Of a DNA stretch of 64,000 nt, positions 25,918 to 35,582 are shown in pieces. The notes under the pieces were generated by a model. The model made no database searches. It was not told where the DNA came from and saw nothing but the letters and a program-made list of their open reading frames with translations. Numbering within the stretch: the first letter of the stretch is position 1; each line of letters starts with the position of its first letter. This DNA comes from Rhodobiaceae bacterium. GTDB taxonomy: Bacteria; Pseudomonadota; Alphaproteobacteria; Rhizobiales; Tepidamorphaceae. The DNA lies in NCBI GenBank assembly GCA_020637895.1, contig JACKJP010000002.1:1-64000 (forward strand), given 5' to 3'. A program made the translations under genes and the position numbers.

Positions 25918-26035
25918 TTGTTTCGACGCTTTTGCTACGCCAGTCAACCAGGTGAATGCAGCTCATGACATAATTGGGCCTGAAACAACGGTTTCCCGGC
26001 CAACATCAGAGCAACGCCTGAATCGACTTCACCTT

Positions 26036-26845
26036 TCAGCTTGCCGTCAGGACAGCGCCGCCACAAACCGAGATGACCTGACCGGTGACGTATTGTGACA
26101 GGTCGGTTGCGAGAAATTCAAGCGCCCCCGCGACATCCTCCGGCGTCCCGAGCCTGCGCAACGGCAAGGCGTCGGCCTGAGAATTCGTGCCGATGCCGCG
26201 TTCTGCAGCCTGGCGCGCGACACGGGCAGTCATGATGATGCCGGGCGAAATCGCGTTCACGCGAATGCCGTACGGCCCAAGCTCCGCCGCAAGATTGCGG
26301 GTGTACATGGCAACGGCGGCTTTCGATGCGCCATAGATTGCCAGCATGCCGCCCGGCAGGATCGAAGAGCCGATCTGCGAGGACACATTGACGATGATTC
26401 CGCTCCCCTGCTTCTTCATGATCGGCGCGGCAGCCTTGCAGCAGAGCACCGTACTGCGGAAGTTGGCGTCCATCAGAAGGTCGTAATCGCCCATCGTCGT
26501 CTCGGTGCCAAGCGGACCGCTTTCCCTGGCAATCGCGCCGCCCGCATTGTTGACGACGATATCGACCCGACCGAAGGTCTTCATGGCCTGATCGAACAGT
26601 TTGGTGACGGCCTCTTCCTTTCCCAGATCGCCTTCGACGCCAATGGAGCGCTGGCCCATCGCCTCGATCTCGCCCATTACGGTATCGGCGCTGAGCTGCT
26701 CGCCAAACTCGGCGGCACCGGCGAGGTTGATGTCAGCAATGACGACATCGGCGCCCAGCTTTGCAAGGCGAAGCGCATAGGCACGTCCGATGCCGCGTGC
26801 GGCACCCGTTACGATGGCGACTTTGCCGGAAAGCGGCTTGCTCAT
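26036..26845 (-). CDS. Short-chain dehydrogenase/reductase
   Basis: This is a 269-aa classical SDR with TGAARGIGRAYALRL at residues 13-27 for NAD(P) binding, NNAGG near 100, and the catalytic Ser and Tyr-x3-Lys (VSSQIG, YGASK). It should oxidise or reduce a hydroxyacyl-CoA or related alcohol. GAGGAG precedes the ATG. It lies downstream of the nitroreductase gene but is separated from it by a good terminator at 26873, so it is probably expressed on its own. Confidence 0.9.
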   Translation of the reverse strand: MSKPLSGKVAIVTGAARGIGRAYALRLAKLGADVVIADINLAGAAEFGEQLSADTVMGEIEAMGQRSIGVEGDLGKEEAVTKLFDQAMKTFGRVDIVVNNAGGAIARESGPLGTETTMGDYDLLMDANFRSTVLCCKAAAPIMKKQGSGIIVNVSSQIGSSILPGGMLAIYGASKAAVAMYTRNLAAELGPYGIRVNAISPGIIMTARVARQAAERGIGTNSQADALPLRRLGTPEDVAGALEFLATDLSQYVTGQVISVCGGAVLTAS

Positions 26846-26872
26846 TTTCCAAACTCCTCAGGTTGTGTTTCC

Positions 26873-26902
26873 AAAAAAAGGGGCCGGTCTCGCGCCGGCC
26901 CT
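26873..26902 (-). terminator. Rho-independent terminator after the nitroreductase gene
   Basis: On the minus strand a 7-bp GC stem (AGGGCCGG arm) with a 7-base loop is followed by seven T residues. It lies downstream of the kinase-nitroreductase run and upstream of the SDR at 26036. Confidence 0.8.
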
Positions 26903-26938
26903 CCTTCATGACATCATTGCGGCATTCGCATCTGCCGG

Positions 26939-27622
26939 TTAGCGGTGGAAGACGATGTGCTCATCTACCGTTGCACGCTCGGTACGCGTGCGGTTCGCAG
27001 CAACATCCGGGTCCTCGTAGCCGAAGGATATTCCGAAGAGAATCTGGAGATCGTCCGGCAGCCCGAGATGCTCGCGCACGATGCTCGCATAAAGGCCCAA
27101 CGCTCCCTGCGCGCAGGAATCGACGCCGCGCGAGGTCATGGAGAGCATCAGGTTCTGCGCATAGATGCCAAGGTCAACGGCCTCGCGCGCATCGAACATG
27201 CCAAGCATGAAGATGAACACGGCGTGCGGCGCATCGAAGAACATCTGGTTGCGCAGATAGGCATTCTCGCGCCCCACTGCATCGTGTCGTTCAACGCCCA
27301 TATGGCCGTATAGCCTGACTGCTGCGTCGATCTGGCGTTCACGGTAGACACCGGGAAACTTCTTGTCGGCCGGCCAGTCGGGATCAGGCTCGCGGCCCGC
27401 CTTGGCGGCGTCGACCAGCTTGTTGCCAAGCTCCTTCAGGCTGTCGCCGGAGACGACATGTGTGATCCAGGGCTGGATATTACAGTTGGACGGCGCAAGC
27501 TGCGCAAGTTCGAAGATCTCACGCATCGTTTCCATCGGGACTTCCTTGGGAAGGAAGCCGCGCACGGAACGGCGGCTGCGAACAACGTCATCGAACGTCA
27601 TCATCTTCATGGGTTTGTTCAT
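26939..27622 (-). CDS. Nitroreductase family FMN-dependent oxidoreductase
   Basis: This is a 227-aa nitroreductase-fold flavoprotein. The phosphate-binding segment SRRSVRGF is at about residues 16-23, and APSNCNIQPW near 43-52 and SFGYEDP near 204 are family positions. It should transfer hydride from NAD(P)H to a nitro, quinone or enone substrate. It starts 3 bp after the kinase gene stop and is therefore translationally coupled to the kinase/acyl-CoA dehydrogenase pair, so reduction of an unsaturated pathway intermediate is possible but not shown. Confidence 0.88.
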   Translation of the reverse strand: MNKPMKMMTFDDVVRSRRSVRGFLPKEVPMETMREIFELAQLAPSNCNIQPWITHVVSGDSLKELGNKLVDAAKAGREPDPDWPADKKFPGVYRERQIDAAVRLYGHMGVERHDAVGRENAYLRNQMFFDAPHAVFIFMLGMFDAREAVDLGIYAQNLMLSMTSRGVDSCAQGALGLYASIVREHLGLPDDLQILFGISFGYEDPDVAANRTRTERATVDEHIVFHR

Positions 27623-27625
27623 TTC

Positions 27626-28678
27626 TCAATCCTGTCTTGCAATTGCGAGGCCGCGCTCTGCATAGGCGAGCGCCATCATGCGGCCGATCCGTGCTGAATC
27701 CGGCAGCGTGCTGTTACCTTTTTCACCGCGGATCTGAACGCCCGCGCTGCCTACCGACCCTCTGAACATGCCGAAAACCCGATGGAAATTACTCAAACGC
27801 TCCGTCGATCCGGCGTATGCGTAATATCTCTCAAGATAGTCTTCCCGGGTCGGCACGCCAAGCTCTGCGATATCGAGCCCGGCGATACCGCCATTGACCT
27901 CCGGCGGCACGTCGTAGGCCATCGTGTTGAACGCGACGTCCACCAGCGGATGGCCGAGCGTCGACAGCTCCCAGTCGATGACACCGAGGATACGCGGCTC
28001 CGTCTTGTGGACGAGTGTGTTTGCGAAGCGGTAGTCGCCATGGCAGAGCGCGATAAGCTCGCTCTCCGGCACACGCTCGTTCAGCCATACGATAATCTCG
28101 TCAAGCGCGGGATTGTCGTCATCGCCCTTGCGGTACTGGTCCCAAAGGCCAGACCAGACCCTGAGCTGGCGCTGGAAATAATTGCCTTCACGGCCGTAGT
28201 CACCAAGCCCGACCGCGCGGAAATCCACCTTGTGAATGGCCGCCATGACCTTCGCCATCGAATCGAACAGCTCAATGCGCTGTTCCTTCGGAATCGACGG
28301 CATCGAATACTGGTAGACAACCCTGCCCTCCAGCCACTCCATCAGGTAGAAGGGCGTGCCAAGGATTTCGGCGTCGTCGCAATATGTGTAGGGCTCGGGA
28401 ACGGGCACATCGCTGCCGTGCAGCGCTTTCAGCACCCGGAACTCACGATCGATCGCATGCGCCGATTTGGCGAGCACGCCTCCCGGCTGCTTGCGCAGAA
28501 CGCCACGCCAATCGTCGGCGGTAACGAAATAGGTCGGGTTGGACTGCCCGCCCGTGGTCGAGCGCACCTCGAGATTGCGCACAGGCGCGCCAAGGTATTC
28601 CCGAAGAACCGGGCGCAGATTGTCGATGTTGAAATCTGCCGCCGTTTCCGGCGGCAGATTCTCTTTCGGCTGTGTCAT
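27626..28678 (-). CDS. APH-fold kinase, candidate 4-hydroxyacyl-CoA kinase (LvaA/ACAD10-11 type)
   Basis: This 350-aa protein has an aminoglycoside-phosphotransferase-like fold. The catalytic loop is LCHGDYRFANTL (HGD, with Asn for metal) and the magnesium motif is VIDWELSTLGHPLVD, near residues 195-235. The gene starts inside the end of the acyl-CoA dehydrogenase gene (ATGA overlap). In the levulinate lva operon of Pseudomonas and in human ACAD10/11, such a kinase phosphorylates the 4-hydroxyl of a 4-hydroxyacyl-CoA and a linked dehydrogenase-fold protein removes the phosphate. The same partnership is inferred here. Antibiotic resistance is unlikely. Confidence 0.85.
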   Translation of the reverse strand: MTQPKENLPPETAADFNIDNLRPVLREYLGAPVRNLEVRSTTGGQSNPTYFVTADDWRGVLRKQPGGVLAKSAHAIDREFRVLKALHGSDVPVPEPYTYCDDAEILGTPFYLMEWLEGRVVYQYSMPSIPKEQRIELFDSMAKVMAAIHKVDFRAVGLGDYGREGNYFQRQLRVWSGLWDQYRKGDDDNPALDEIIVWLNERVPESELIALCHGDYRFANTLVHKTEPRILGVIDWELSTLGHPLVDVAFNTMAYDVPPEVNGGIAGLDIAELGVPTREDYLERYYAYAGSTERLSNFHRVFGMFRGSVGSAGVQIRGEKGNSTLPDSARIGRMMALAYAERGLAIARQD

Positions 28679-29919
28679 GTGGCCTTTTTTCCGCTGTATC
28701 CGAACAGGTACTGCGCGACGCGACGCTTCTGCACCTCGTCACTGCCTTCCGTAATACGATAGCGGCGGTGATGGCGATAGATGTGCTCGAACGGCTTGTG
28801 ACGGCTGTAGCCGACGCCGCCATGGGTCTGGATCGCCATGTCGGCGGCCTTGCAGACCAGGTTGTTCGCCTTGAAATTGCACATGGAAACAAGGTCGGAA
28901 ATCTGCACGGGATCGACGTGATCCATCATCCAGGCGGTACGGAAGATGAAGTTGCGCAGGATCTCGCAGTCGGTGTGCAGTTCCGCCAGCGGGAACTGGA
29001 TCGCCTGACGGCTCGCCAGCGGTTCGCCGAAGATGATGCGCTCCTTGGCGTACTTCACCGATTCCTCGATGCAGTAGCGGGCCGCGCCCACGCTGGCCGC
29101 CGCCTGACGGATGCGGTTCTCGTGAACGAACATCTGGGCGATCATCAGCCCTTCGCCTTCCTTGTGAAGGATAGCGCTGTCGGGAACGCGGACGTCCTTC
29201 AGTTCGACCTCTGCATGGTCGGTCGGCATGTTGAAGGTCCAGTGATTGTAGAGAATGTTGTGGCCCGGCGCGTCGGTCGGCACGATGAAGGCCGTGATGC
29301 CCTTCGCCGAACCATCCTTGCCGGACGTACGGGCAAAGACCAGATTGGCCTTGGAGCGGCCAACCTGGCTGTTCCAGCGCTTCATGCCGTTGATGATCCA
29401 GTGATCGCCGTCACGCACCGCGCGCGTTTCCAACCATGTCGCGTCGCTGCCGTGGTTCGGCTCGGTCAGCGCGAAGGACAGGTGGTTCTTGGCCGTGATG
29501 TTGCCTTCAATGTACTGGCGCTGCTCGGGCGTACCGTACTTGTCGATGGCCGGGAGAATGGTGAAGTTGCCGACGATTGAGGATTCGTCCTGCAAATCAT
29601 TATGCAGACCAAGGCCCTTGCCGGCGAGATGCTCGCGCACGACCGCGCTCATCAGATTGCCCGCGGCCTGACCGCCGCAGCCCTTCGGCAGGCACAGGCG
29701 CAGGTGGCCGGCCTTGTCGGCGCGGCGCTCCATTTCCTCGATGACCGCGCGCCATTCCTTGGACGGAGAACCGTCATTTTCCCAGTCGGTGCGCTTCCAC
29801 TCGCGACGGTGATCGAAAAACTGAATGTTCTCCTTCTCGAGCGGCTTGATCTCGCGCTCGATGAAATCGTCAAGCTCTGCGAGCTTGTCTGTGATTTCCT
29901 TCGGGATATTGAAATCCAT
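28675..29919 (-). CDS. Acyl-CoA dehydrogenase, ACAD10/11-like
   Basis: This is a 414-aa FAD acyl-CoA dehydrogenase fold protein. FALTEPNHGSDAT (about residues 160-172) contacts the flavin and substrate, and the canonical base is in RITEGSDEVQ near residue 398. The C-terminal HIYRHHRRYRI segment resembles the ACAD10/11 subfamily. ATG 29919 is chosen over an in-frame TTG 36 bases upstream because AGGT stands 8 bp before it. It overlaps the kinase gene by 4 bp, which supports a two-protein system for 4-hydroxyacyl-CoA metabolism. The upstream 336-bp region carries the GAACGTTC palindrome. Confidence 0.88.
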   Translation of the reverse strand: MDFNIPKEITDKLAELDDFIEREIKPLEKENIQFFDHRREWKRTDWENDGSPSKEWRAVIEEMERRADKAGHLRLCLPKGCGGQAAGNLMSAVVREHLAGKGLGLHNDLQDESSIVGNFTILPAIDKYGTPEQRQYIEGNITAKNHLSFALTEPNHGSDATWLETRAVRDGDHWIINGMKRWNSQVGRSKANLVFARTSGKDGSAKGITAFIVPTDAPGHNILYNHWTFNMPTDHAEVELKDVRVPDSAILHKEGEGLMIAQMFVHENRIRQAAASVGAARYCIEESVKYAKERIIFGEPLASRQAIQFPLAELHTDCEILRNFIFRTAWMMDHVDPVQISDLVSMCNFKANNLVCKAADMAIQTHGGVGYSRHKPFEHIYRHHRRYRITEGSDEVQKRRVAQYLFGYSGKKAT

Positions 29920-30128
29920 CTGTTCTACCTGTCCTCTCTTTTGCGTTTCACTCAATGGACGTGCCGGTCTGGGTTCAAGCGGTCAAGTCAGGCGCCGCAT
30001 TATTCCCCCGGCTATCTGGGCCACGCGCGCTCCGCTGCGAAACGGCCCTCTTTAACACCCTCAGTAGTCTCTCCCGCCACCAGACGCCACCGAAAGTTCC
30101 CTTCAATCAAAGTGGTACGTCAATGTAC

Positions 30129-30143
30129 GAATGAACGTTCGGT
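30129..30143. promoter_or_regulatory. Palindromic operator candidate
   Basis: GAATGAACGTTCGGT contains the perfect 8-bp palindrome GAACGTTC. Its first 10 bases are identical to 9031-9040 upstream of the racemase-like gene. It lies about 210 bp upstream of the acyl-CoA dehydrogenase start at 29919, so the distance weakens the assignment. Confidence 0.35.
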
Positions 30144-30205
30144 TTATTTATTTAAAAAGCAGCAGCCTGTCAATAAGGGTTTCCTCGCATGGCCTGGGAG
30201 GCATG

Positions 30206-30233
30206 GCCGCCGCGCGACTCGTCGCGCGGCGGC
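30206..30233 (-). terminator. Hairpin terminator after the AliA-like ligase
   Basis: A perfect 12-bp stem GCCGCCGCGCGA with loop CTCG lies 22 bp beyond the stop of the ligase at 30256. There is no strong T-run. Its position supports termination. Confidence 0.65.
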
Positions 30234-30255
30234 AAACCGTTCGAAACCGGTTCGA

Positions 30256-31893
<1,638 letters not shown>

Positions 31894-31929
31894 CGCTGCC
31901 TATTCCTCCCTTGCGTCCGCCGTCCCCTA

Positions 31930-31937
31930 TGCACAAA
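31930..31937. promoter_or_regulatory. TGCACAAA element upstream of the AliA-like ligase
   Basis: TGCACAAA lies 37 bp upstream of the ATG at 31893, exactly the same distance as at the TetR gene (10988). It is part of the four-site set described in the findings. Confidence 0.45.
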
Positions 31938-32028
31938 CGGCTTCTTGCCTTGTTGCGTCTTCTAAGACTTCCAGGAAGTGTCGCGCGAATGAGCGCGAAC
32001 GATGTCCCCGAAAGCTCAATCTGCTTTG

Positions 32029-32046
32029 TACTGTAGCTTACTATGC
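32029..32046. promoter_or_regulatory. Shared 18-bp element (reverse of 35518-35535)
   Basis: On the minus strand it begins GCATAGTAAGCTAC and matches the plus-strand element at 35518-35535 at 16 of 18 positions. It lies in the 207-bp region upstream of the ligase start at 31893. A common regulator is inferred. Confidence 0.4.
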
Positions 32047-32100
32047 TTCTCAAGGGTGTAACAAATCGTTCTTTTCAACGTGCCGTCGTGCGGAGCGCCA

Positions 32101-33150
32101 TCATCCCGCGAGCCTGACGTTGAGCTTCCCGAGCTTATTGGAACCGAGCGAGCCGTCTATGAGGGCCGCTGGAAGTTTTTCGAACCCGGAAAGCGTCGTG
32201 TTGGGAGCCTTTAGGCGACCGTCAGCAATGTAGGAGGCGAGCGTCTCCTGAGCTTCGAGGCGACGACAGTAGAAATCGAAGACGAGCAGGAAGATCGGAC
32301 GCAGGTTGCGCTCCTTGCAGATGGCCTTCAGTTCAGGGGTGAGAAACGCGTCGTGCCGTGGAGCGGTCTCGCCCGGTACCATGTTGTCGTATTCGGACAT
32401 GTTGCCGAAATGGTACCAGCGCGCGTCCTTCTTCATCAGCGGTATCGTTGCCTGACTGATGGCGCCGCCTATTGCATCGGAAAAGAAGTCGACGCCGTCC
32501 GGACATTCGGCGGCGAGCCGCTGCGCCATATCGGGCGCCCTGTAATCGACGGCCGCATCAAAACCCATCTCGCCGGTCAGCCACGCGCATTTTTCAGGCC
32601 CGCCTGCAAAACCGACGACGCGGCATCCGGCGATCTTGGCCAGTTGGCCGATGATGGCGCCGCAAGCACCCGTCGCTCCGCCAACGACGACGGTTTCGCG
32701 CCCAGTCAGCCGACCGACCTTCTCAACGCCGAAATAAGCAGTCATGCCGGTAATACCGTAGACGCCGAGCAGATCCTCGTCGCTCATGCCCGGTGTGCAC
32801 CGATGGTAATATTCGGCGCGGTCGTAGCTGTTGATCACCGCATAGTCCTGCCAGCCGAAATCGCCATGCCAGAGATCGCCGACGCGGAATCGCGGGTCGG
32901 TCGACTTCACGACCTCGCCGATGGCGAACGCCGCCATGACGTCTCCGAGTTCGATCTGACGGCGGTAGTTCTGAATGGCGAAGTAAAGGCGGTTCGCCGG
33001 ATCGATCGAGATCAGGCGATTGCGGATCAGCGCCTGTCCCTGCCGCAATTCCGGCACCGGAACCTCGCGCCGGGCAAAGTTATCAGCGGTCAGATGATCG
33101 GTGATCGGCTTTGCATAAAACCACTGACGATTGACGAGCGTCTCTGACAT
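32101..33150 (-). CDS. Zinc-independent MDR oxidoreductase (prostaglandin/alkenal reductase-like)
   Basis: This is a 349-aa medium-chain reductase without zinc ligands. The NADP site is VVVGGATGACGAIIGQLAK near residues 148-166, as in leukotriene B4 12-hydroxydehydrogenase and PTGR relatives, which reduce the double bond of enones or enals. ATG 33150 is chosen; 50 upstream in-frame codons are not conserved-looking. It follows the VOC gene by 47 bp in the same direction. It may reduce an unsaturated ketone intermediate. Confidence 0.88.
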   Translation of the reverse strand: MSETLVNRQWFYAKPITDHLTADNFARREVPVPELRQGQALIRNRLISIDPANRLYFAIQNYRRQIELGDVMAAFAIGEVVKSTDPRFRVGDLWHGDFGWQDYAVINSYDRAEYYHRCTPGMSDEDLLGVYGITGMTAYFGVEKVGRLTGRETVVVGGATGACGAIIGQLAKIAGCRVVGFAGGPEKCAWLTGEMGFDAAVDYRAPDMAQRLAAECPDGVDFFSDAIGGAISQATIPLMKKDARWYHFGNMSEYDNMVPGETAPRHDAFLTPELKAICKERNLRPIFLLVFDFYCRRLEAQETLASYIADGRLKAPNTTLSGFEKLPAALIDGSLGSNKLGKLNVRLAG

Positions 33151-33197
33151 CAGATCATTCCCGGATTGGAGTGCGTTATGGGCGAACTGGGAAGTGC

Positions 33198-33695
33198 TCA
33201 GGCCGGCGGGCGCCAGCTTGGACTTCCCTTCTGTTCGCAGAACTGGATCATGTTGCCGTCTGAATCGTAGAACAGGAACGATTTGCCGGTCCCCGCCCAC
33301 GGCCAGATGTAGGGCGTCTGGGTTTCGTAGCCGGCCGCCTTGACCTTCTCGAACCAGCCTTCGATGTCCTCGACCTGAAAACCGAGCTCATGAAAACCGG
33401 TGTGGCCGTAGCGAAGGTTTTCCGGCGGGGTCTTCTGGATCTTGGGCACCTCGCACTGCTGCAGCTCGATCATCGCTCCATCGGGCGATGTGAGCAGCGC
33501 CATGTGCGAACGTGCATCCTTCACGCCGAAAATATCGTCCAGAACGCCCTGCGGCATGCGGGTCTTCGGCCCCTTCGCATCCGTGTCGGGGATCGTCGTG
33601 CGGTGGGTGAGTTCAAAGCCGAGCAGATCGACCCAAAGCTTCAGCGCCTCGTCGATATCGCTGACGAAGACGGCCATGTGATGAAAGCGCATCAT
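33198..33695 (-). CDS. VOC (glyoxalase/dioxygenase superfamily) protein
   Basis: This 165-aa protein has two beta-alpha-beta-beta-beta modules. The first begins MRFHHMAVFVSDIDEALKLW with a likely metal His, and MIELQQCE gives a Glu; the second contains GFHELGFQVEDIEGW and NMIQFCE. Glyoxalase, epimerase or ring-cleaving dioxygenase activity is possible. AAGGAG stands 8 bp before ATG 33695; an in-frame extension upstream is not coding. It lies 13 bp after the PECR-like SDR gene and is probably co-transcribed with it and with the MDR reductase. Confidence 0.85.
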   Translation of the reverse strand: MMRFHHMAVFVSDIDEALKLWVDLLGFELTHRTTIPDTDAKGPKTRMPQGVLDDIFGVKDARSHMALLTSPDGAMIELQQCEVPKIQKTPPENLRYGHTGFHELGFQVEDIEGWFEKVKAAGYETQTPYIWPWAGTGKSFLFYDSDGNMIQFCEQKGSPSWRPPA

Positions 33696-33708
33696 GGGTG
33701 CAGACTCC

Positions 33709-34578
33709 TTACGGCTGACCCTTGAGGGCTTTCGGAATGACGCCACGGTGGAAGCCATGGAACGGCTCGTTGCGGCTGCCCTTCTCCAGGTTCCAGGTCT
33801 GCCGTACGTTCGGCGCACCGCCGTCGACCCTCAGGCACGTGCCCGTGATGAACGCGGCCGCGGGCGAAAGCAGATAGACAATCGCGCCCGAGATCTCCGA
33901 TTCCGTACCGAAACGCTGAAGCGGGATGCGGCCCGGAAACTCATAGAGTTTCTTGGTCAGCTCCGGCGGATAGGTATCGAAGCCGCTTGAAGCAATACCG
34001 CCCGGCGCGACGGTATTAACGCGAACGCCATCATGTCCCCATTCGCAGGCCAGCGTCTCAGTCAGCGTGAACATGCCGCCGCGCGCCGCACCGGAATGGG
34101 CAAATTCGGGCCAGCCACCCCAGATGTCGGCGATGATGTTGACAATCGCGCCGCCATGATCGGCCATCCAGCGGTTGTAGATCTCGCGCATGAAGATGAA
34201 ACCGCCGGTAAGGTTGTTGCGGACGACCGCTTCAAAGCCCTTCGTGGAAATCGTCTTGGCCGGTGTGCGGTATTGACCGCCGGCATTGTTCACCAGCCCT
34301 TCGATGCTGCCATACTTCTTGAGCACCTCATCGATGACCTGACCGACCGCCACTTCGTCTCGAATGTCGCAGATGAAGCTGCTGATTTCCCCGCCGTCTT
34401 CCCGGATCTCGCCGACCACCTGCTCAAGACGTTCCGGATTGCGCCCGCAGATCACGACATTGGCGCCGAGATAGGCGAGTTCATGCGCCGTGCAGCGCCC
34501 GATACCGCTGCCACCGCCGGTAACGATGATCGTCTGGCCCTTGAACAGACCGGGAGCGTAAACTGAATTGTAAGGCAT
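33709..34578 (-). CDS. SDR, peroxisomal trans-2-enoyl-CoA reductase (PECR)-like
   Basis: This is a 289-aa SDR. TGGGSGIGRCTAHEL at about residues 20-34 binds NADP and CGRNPERLE follows. The active-site block reads FAHSGAARGG rather than Tyr-x3-Lys, the arrangement found in PECR and dienoyl-CoA reductase relatives, and NNAGGQYRTPAKTIS strongly recalls PECR. It should reduce a trans-2-enoyl-CoA or dienoyl-CoA with NADPH. GGAGGG precedes ATG 34578. It heads the run PECR-like, VOC, MDR reductase and lies 71 bp after another SDR gene. Confidence 0.87.
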   Translation of the reverse strand: MPYNSVYAPGLFKGQTIIVTGGGSGIGRCTAHELAYLGANVVICGRNPERLEQVVGEIREDGGEISSFICDIRDEVAVGQVIDEVLKKYGSIEGLVNNAGGQYRTPAKTISTKGFEAVVRNNLTGGFIFMREIYNRWMADHGGAIVNIIADIWGGWPEFAHSGAARGGMFTLTETLACEWGHDGVRVNTVAPGGIASSGFDTYPPELTKKLYEFPGRIPLQRFGTESEISGAIVYLLSPAAAFITGTCLRVDGGAPNVRQTWNLEKGSRNEPFHGFHRGVIPKALKGQP

Positions 34579-34649
34579 GGTTCCCTCCATCAAGACCGGT
34601 CCTAAACGGCCGGTCATCGTCTTGTTTATTCGTCGTTTGACGCCGGGTT

Positions 34650-35435
34650 TCAGGCAAATCGACCGAACGGATGCGTTGCGCTGATCCCGCCGTCGCAGGC
34701 GATCAACTGACCATCCACGTAGGATGAATCGTCGCTGGCGAGGAATGCGATGACGCCGGCCATATCCTCCACATAACCGGGACGCTGCATCAGTGTCAGC
34801 TTGCCGAGCTTGTGCTCGGAACCCTTGTTGCGGGCATATTCGAAGATCGGCTTGCTGAGCTTGGTTTCAGCCAGGCCCGGAAGGAGCGCGTTTACGCGGA
34901 TGTTCTTGCCGATAAAAGCCGCAGCCGCCGTCTGGGTCAGGCTGTTCACGCCCGCCTTCACCGCGCTGTAGGCAATCGCGCCGCCATTGGCGCGCAGCGA
35001 TGCGACGGACGAGCACAGGATGATCGAGCCACCGCCATGGTCGACCATGTGCCGGCCGGCATACTTCACGCACAGGAAGGCGCTGATGACGTTGTCGCGG
35101 AACTGCTGTTCCCACTGATCCACCGTCATGTCGAGAAGCGGTGTCATACGCTCGGTGTTGCCCGCATTGGCGTAGAAGACATCAAGCCCGCCGAACCTGT
35201 CGACGCAGGTCGACACCATGCCGGCGACCTGCTCTTCGACCGTCGCATCGGCGATGAGATATTCGGCCGTTCCGCCAGCATTGCGAATCTGGTCGACGGT
35301 GTCGCTGATCGTTTCTTCCGTTCGCCCGACCACGAGGACCTTTGCACCCTCTGAGGCGACCCTGATAGCGCTCGCTTCACCGATGCCGGTGCCGGCGCCC
35401 GTAATGATGATCCTCTTGCCGTCCAGTCTGCCCAC
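34650..35435 (-). CDS. Short-chain dehydrogenase/reductase
   Basis: This is a 261-aa classical SDR. It has TGAGTGIGEASAIRV near residues 12-26, NAGNTERM near 88, Ser in CSSVAS, and the Tyr-x3-Lys motif AYSAVKAG. It should act as a hydroxyacyl-CoA or alcohol dehydrogenase. GTG 35435 is chosen because GGGAG lies 7 bp upstream and the protein then starts VGRLDGK, normal for this family; an ATG 75 bases upstream is less likely. It is divergent from the VOC gene at 35583 across a 147-bp region with two shared promoter elements. Confidence 0.87.
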   Translation of the reverse strand: MGRLDGKRIIITGAGTGIGEASAIRVASEGAKVLVVGRTEETISDTVDQIRNAGGTAEYLIADATVEEQVAGMVSTCVDRFGGLDVFYANAGNTERMTPLLDMTVDQWEQQFRDNVISAFLCVKYAGRHMVDHGGGSIILCSSVASLRANGGAIAYSAVKAGVNSLTQTAAAAFIGKNIRVNALLPGLAETKLSKPIFEYARNKGSEHKLGKLTLMQRPGYVEDMAGVIAFLASDDSSYVDGQLIACDGGISATHPFGRFA

Positions 35436-35517
35436 GCTTCTGCTCCCGATATTGTTGTTTGTGATATGGTCGGTCCCGGCGGCTTTCCGCCAACCGGACT
35501 CACCCGTCATTGATTAG

Positions 35518-35542
35518 GCATAGTAAGATACCGTAAGCTAAC
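35518..35542. promoter_or_regulatory. Composite promoter element (GCATAGTAAG and ACCGTAAGCTAAC)
   Basis: The first part (35518-35535) matches the reverse strand at 32029-32046 in 16 of 18 positions. The second part, ACCGTAAGCTAAC (35530-35542), resembles ACCGTACGCAAGC at 51910 and ACCATACGCAAGC at 57094. It lies between divergent SDR and VOC genes. Operator function is inferred. Confidence 0.45.
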
Positions 35543-35582
35543 GAATATAATCCAGTCAAACAAACTTACAGGGAGTGTACCC

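Larger units (their letters stand above)
29920..30255. other. Intergenic region with operator-like palindrome and hairpin
   Basis: This 336-bp stretch lies between two leftward genes. It contains the palindrome GAACGTTC at 30133-30140 inside GAATGAACGTTCGGT, a tandem GTACGT/GTACGA just before it, an A/T-rich stretch near 30145-30165, and the hairpin at 30206-30233. I see no gene. Confidence 0.55.

Noticed and set aside
24187..25968. A 593-codon rightward open frame
   Set aside because: It lies antisense to tandem ligase copy B, which has all ligase motifs. Long antisense frames are expected in GC-rich DNA.
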